Shown here piece by piece: positions 60,969-64,000 of a DNA stretch of 64,000 nucleotides. Source of the stretch: Dermatemys mawii (lineage: Eukaryota; Chordata; Testudines; Dermatemydidae); contig ML677335.1 in the NCBI GenBank assembly GCA_007922305.1, positions 19,564,246-19,628,245 of the forward strand. The letters are read 5' to 3'. The translations under genes were made by a program, and so were the position numbers. Numbering within the stretch: position 1 is the stretch's first letter; every line of letters starts with the position of its first letter. A model generated the notes under the pieces. The model saw only the letters and a list, made by a program, of their open reading frames with translations, was not told the DNA's origin and ran no database searches.

Positions 60969-63060
60969 CTGCAAAAAGATATTGAGGTTTGAAAACGTAA
61001 TTGAGAGAAATAAGTACTGTGTGTAACAGCTTCATTTAAACAGTATATTTACTTCACTCATTAACCAACAAAAAAATAAAATAAAATTCAATTTGTACAG
61101 GAGTAAAAGAAATATGCAGTAAATGAGAAAGAAAGAATAGATCTTGCACAAAACTAATAAAAATAGAATAATTTATTTTGCAACTTCCAAAAATTAAAAA
61201 TAGCTGTTTTCACAACTTTTAAATAAATTTGAGGATTTATAGTCAGTGTTCATGTCATGTCACTAAAATATCATCACTTATGACTTTGAACATTCCTTTT
61301 GTTCTCTTTATGAGAGGAGACTACTAGGTGTGCCAAATGGTGTGTCTGATTGTTTCACTGATATCTGTGCAAAAAGGAATACATGGATTTCATTCCTCTG
61401 CATGGAAAGACATCTCAGTGAAGTTCATGGCAGCATCTCTCTCCACATTCACTTCGGCTTTGCTTAGGTCTTCTTATACTGGTTGGTATTGTCACAGGAA
61501 GAGTTGGACCACAGAAGAATAAACAGGGCAGGTCCAGAGTGGCAGATGTACACTTTTTCCTCCTGTCCCCCCATCAGAATTCTCTGTGGACATGTATACA
61601 GCCAAAAGCTGTTTATATTTCCATACCCACTCACTGGTGAGGAGTCCCCTGAAGAGGGAGAAGGGGCACTAGCATAGCAGTCAACTGCAGAAACCTTGAG
61701 AGCATAACTCTGTTGAAGCTGTGCTCCAGAGAATAAGGAATTCAGAGCCACTGTGAAAGCACAGGACTTCCATCCGATGGTCCCAACTTTCTGTTCATCC
61801 CGCATTAAACCTCATTTTCCAAATATATAAGGTAGAAATCTCCTTTTTAGACACCTTCAAAGGTTTCCTTGACCAAGACATATGACTGTTTGAGATTAGA
61901 ACAATTATTCACCTATGAGTCAATTGAGAGCAATAATGTTTGTTTCACTTGTGTTCAAACATAAGAGATTTTAGCCCAGTTCCTGAGATAACACTTATGC
62001 CTAAACAAATATTTCCGTTTACTACTGAATAACAAAGTTTGAATATTGCACTCCATTAATTATTTTATTTATTGAACATCATCAGTATATTTAATACTGT
62101 ACAAAACAGAGGAAGGAAGTCTCAAAAATGTGTTTTTCCTTTTTTAGAAAGTATTTTAGAATGGTAGGATCAGATAAAAGAAGAAAATATCTCACTGCTA
62201 AGTGACAAGTTAGGTCCATGGTGCAAAGATTTACATGTGTACTTAACTTTATGCACTGTAAGAAGTTCCATTAACTTCTATAGGACTACTCAAAGTGCAT
62301 AAAGGTAACCATGTGCACAAACTTACAGACCTGAAAATATGATAAGAGTATTTTCTACTTACTTACAGAGTTTTTGCTTTTAAGATTTAGAAAGAAAAGA
62401 GAAGAGTTATGCACAGGTGAAAAGGGTAAGGTAAAAAAGGTAGTACTTGAATCAACAGCTTTGGCAGAATAGAAAGACAGCACTTTTTACTGCAGATTAC
62501 CAAGTGCTCCAGAAAGGTTTATTATGGGAGTACAGCATATATTGCTGAAGAGATTAACAGCAAAATTATCGGTAATGTTTGCCTCTGTTAAACGGCACTG
62601 TACAGACCCATGCACAGTTGTAATCTATAGGCTTTATTGTAATGGAAATTATGTTTCTCCAAAAGTTAAAACCTATTGCAGAACCAGAATCTTGCAGGAG
62701 CACTGGGCTCCATTATGGAAATTCTACCCTTTTACAAGCCTTGCCAGAGGGAGTGAAGGCTATCAACTCTGACAGTGTCTAAAGAAACTCAATGTGTGAG
62801 CTAAAATCTACCCTGGTCATCTTTGTTATAGCATATTGAAAAAGCAATATCTTGTACTGAATAGGCATTTTCATCTATGTCAAAAAGAGAGGGAGAGAGA
62901 ATAGCATGAACGCTGTATTCTACTTTATAGAAATATCCAGAAAATCAGTTACTCCCAACGCTGGTAACAAAACTACAAAAAACACCTAATGGAAAACAAG
63001 CGTACACAAGAGTTAAATGTTTAATTCACTGGAGATGGAGATAATATATGCAAAATATTG

Positions 63061-63122
63061 CACACAAACCTGTGTGTGTATGTGTATATATATATACACA
63101 CATACACACACAGGTTTGTGTG
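63061..63122. repeat. 62-bp palindrome with TG/TA-rich arms
   Basis: The first 25 bases (CACACAAACCTGTGTGTGTATGTGT) are exactly the reverse complement of the last 25. The AT core is nearly symmetrical. Confidence 0.9.
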
Positions 63123-63198
63123 CATATAAAATCTTTATAACATATTATATCAGTACTTGTTTTGTTTGTGGGTGAGTGAGTGTGTGTATTATATATAT

Positions 63199-63855
63199 TG
63201 TGACAAAGCTCCAAGTTTGTACTTGTGGGTCCTGCGCTTCCTGGCAGATTTAGGAGCCTCAGAAACTCATCTAGGCCCCAGAGTGACCTCCCTTTCTCAG
63301 TATAATTGGCAAGAGTCACCGCCTAGTGAGTTACCTTCATCACAGGCCAGTATGGAAGATGGAAAAGTGGGGGGAGCCCGGGCCCGCCCTCTACTCCAGG
63401 CTCCTGCCCAGGGACCCTAATAGTATCAGTTAAGATGGCTGACCTTTTATCCACAAAACACAATACAATTCCCTGGGCTACTTCCCCATAGCAGTCCCCG
63501 CTTCTTCAAACTCCACTTCACCCTTACCTCAGGGCCTCCTTCCTTCTGGATGATATGTTGTCCACCACTCAGTCTCACCAACAGCACAACTTCCTCTTAC
63601 AGCTCCTGACACCCACAGCCACCTAACTGAGAGGTTTTTATTTGATTTCAGCCAGTCCCTGATTGGCTTCAGGTGTCCCAATCAGGCTAGCTGTTTCTAC
63701 TCCTTTCTAGAAGGTTCTTAATTGGCCCCAGGTGTCTTGATTGGCCTGGAATAGCCTTTGTTTGGCTATCCAGGGAACAGGGACCTGCACATCCTGAGAC
63801 TAATATACCGGCCTTCCAGCACTTTCTTATATCCTTCTGGTTTGACTCCGTCACA
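63199..63855. mobile_element. Solo LTR (657 bp) within a palindrome
   Basis: Begins TGTGACAAAGCTCC and ends TTTGACTCCGTCACA, giving TGTGAC/GTCACA inverted ends. The 6-bp flanks ATATAT and ATACAT match at 5 of 6. Contains GCGCTTCCTGGCAG and CCCGGGCCCGCCCTCTACTCC, phrases I recall from an abundant turtle LTR family. Orientation is unclear. No internal genes. Confidence 0.68.
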
Positions 63856-63875
63856 ATACATAATATATACATATC

Positions 63876-63894
63876 TATACACACACACACACAC
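63876..63894. repeat. (CA)n microsatellite
   Basis: A pure CA run of about nine units in the right flank of the LTR. Confidence 0.85.
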
Positions 63895-64000
63895 TCACCC
63901 ACAAACAAAACAAGTACTGATATAATATGTTATAAAGATTTTATTAGTTCGAAATGGCTGTAGTACTCAAGAGTGGCAAGACAACATATACCTTATACTG

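Larger units (their letters stand above)
63126..63944. repeat. Perfect 53-bp inverted repeat flanking a solo LTR
   Basis: 63126-63178 and 63892-63944 are exact reverse complements over 53 bases (arm begins ATAAAATCTTTATAAC and ends GTTTGTGGGTGAGTG). Inside the arms come TG/TA microsatellites, then the LTR at 63199-63855. Confidence 0.92.
60969..64000 (-). other. Partial PCDH15 intron upstream of the EC3 exon
   Basis: 61000-63050 appears to be ordinary AT-rich intron. A GC-richer patch at 61320-61800 has no recognisable protein. 63061-63944 holds two palindromes and a solo LTR. Confidence 0.6.

Noticed and set aside
61328..61805. GC-richer patch with ORFs on both strands (64-113 codons)
   Set aside because: No domain, no matching splice phase and no repeat family recognised; left unannotated.

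Overview
This is 64 kb of vertebrate nuclear DNA. It is AT-rich and intron-dominated, with no bacterial-type gene organisation. The only host gene I can support is PCDH15 (protocadherin-15, the hair-cell tip-link cadherin), or a very close paralogue, on the minus strand. Six internal coding exons are present, with consistent phases and GT/AG splice sites. In transcript order they lie at 60856-60968, 40012-40218, 29319-29453, 26320-26469, 13597-13790 and 4831-4963. They total 932 coding bases and read through without interruption. They encode the end of extracellular cadherin repeat EC3, all of EC4 and EC5, and the linker and start of EC6. Neither the promoter, signal peptide, transmembrane segment nor 3' end of the gene is in the window.

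The repeats point to a turtle (Testudines) or a close archosaurian relative. CR1 LINE coding fragments, old L2/MIR-type relics, TG...CA solo LTRs and hAT-like MITEs resemble families I recall from turtle genomes. This assignment is from memory and was not searched.

Layout from left to right. 1-4830 is intron with a long-TIR hAT-like foldback element (2392-3215). 4964-13596 is intron with a 2.4 kb DNA transposon carrying a nearly intact 564-codon transposase-like gene (6947-8641, one premature stop), then a decayed L1-type reverse transcriptase on the minus strand and a MITE with AGCGCT motifs. 13791-26319 is intron with several MITEs, two solo LTRs (21931-22541, 22751-23185) and SINE relics. 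26470-29318 is a short intron with a solo LTR that interrupts a dispersed repeat, whose unoccupied relative lies 1.9 kb away. 29454-40011 is intron with a CR1 fragment, hAT-like elements and a C-rich degenerate repeat. 40219-60855 is the largest intron (20.6 kb), with hAT MITEs, three to four LTRs, a MITE cluster and a CR1 RT fragment. 60969-64000 is intron with a palindrome-rich tract holding a solo LTR between two perfect 53-bp inverted arms.

The two most interesting items are the transposon at about 6.5-8.9 kb and the degree of divergence of the PCDH15 exons. The transposon encodes an N-terminal ZAD-like zinc module, a DDE-like core with a second CxxC knuckle, four copies of a 10-mer upstream, and imperfect inverted ends. 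The PCDH15 exons differ from the human protein, as I recall it, at roughly a quarter of positions, so a paralogue should be excluded.
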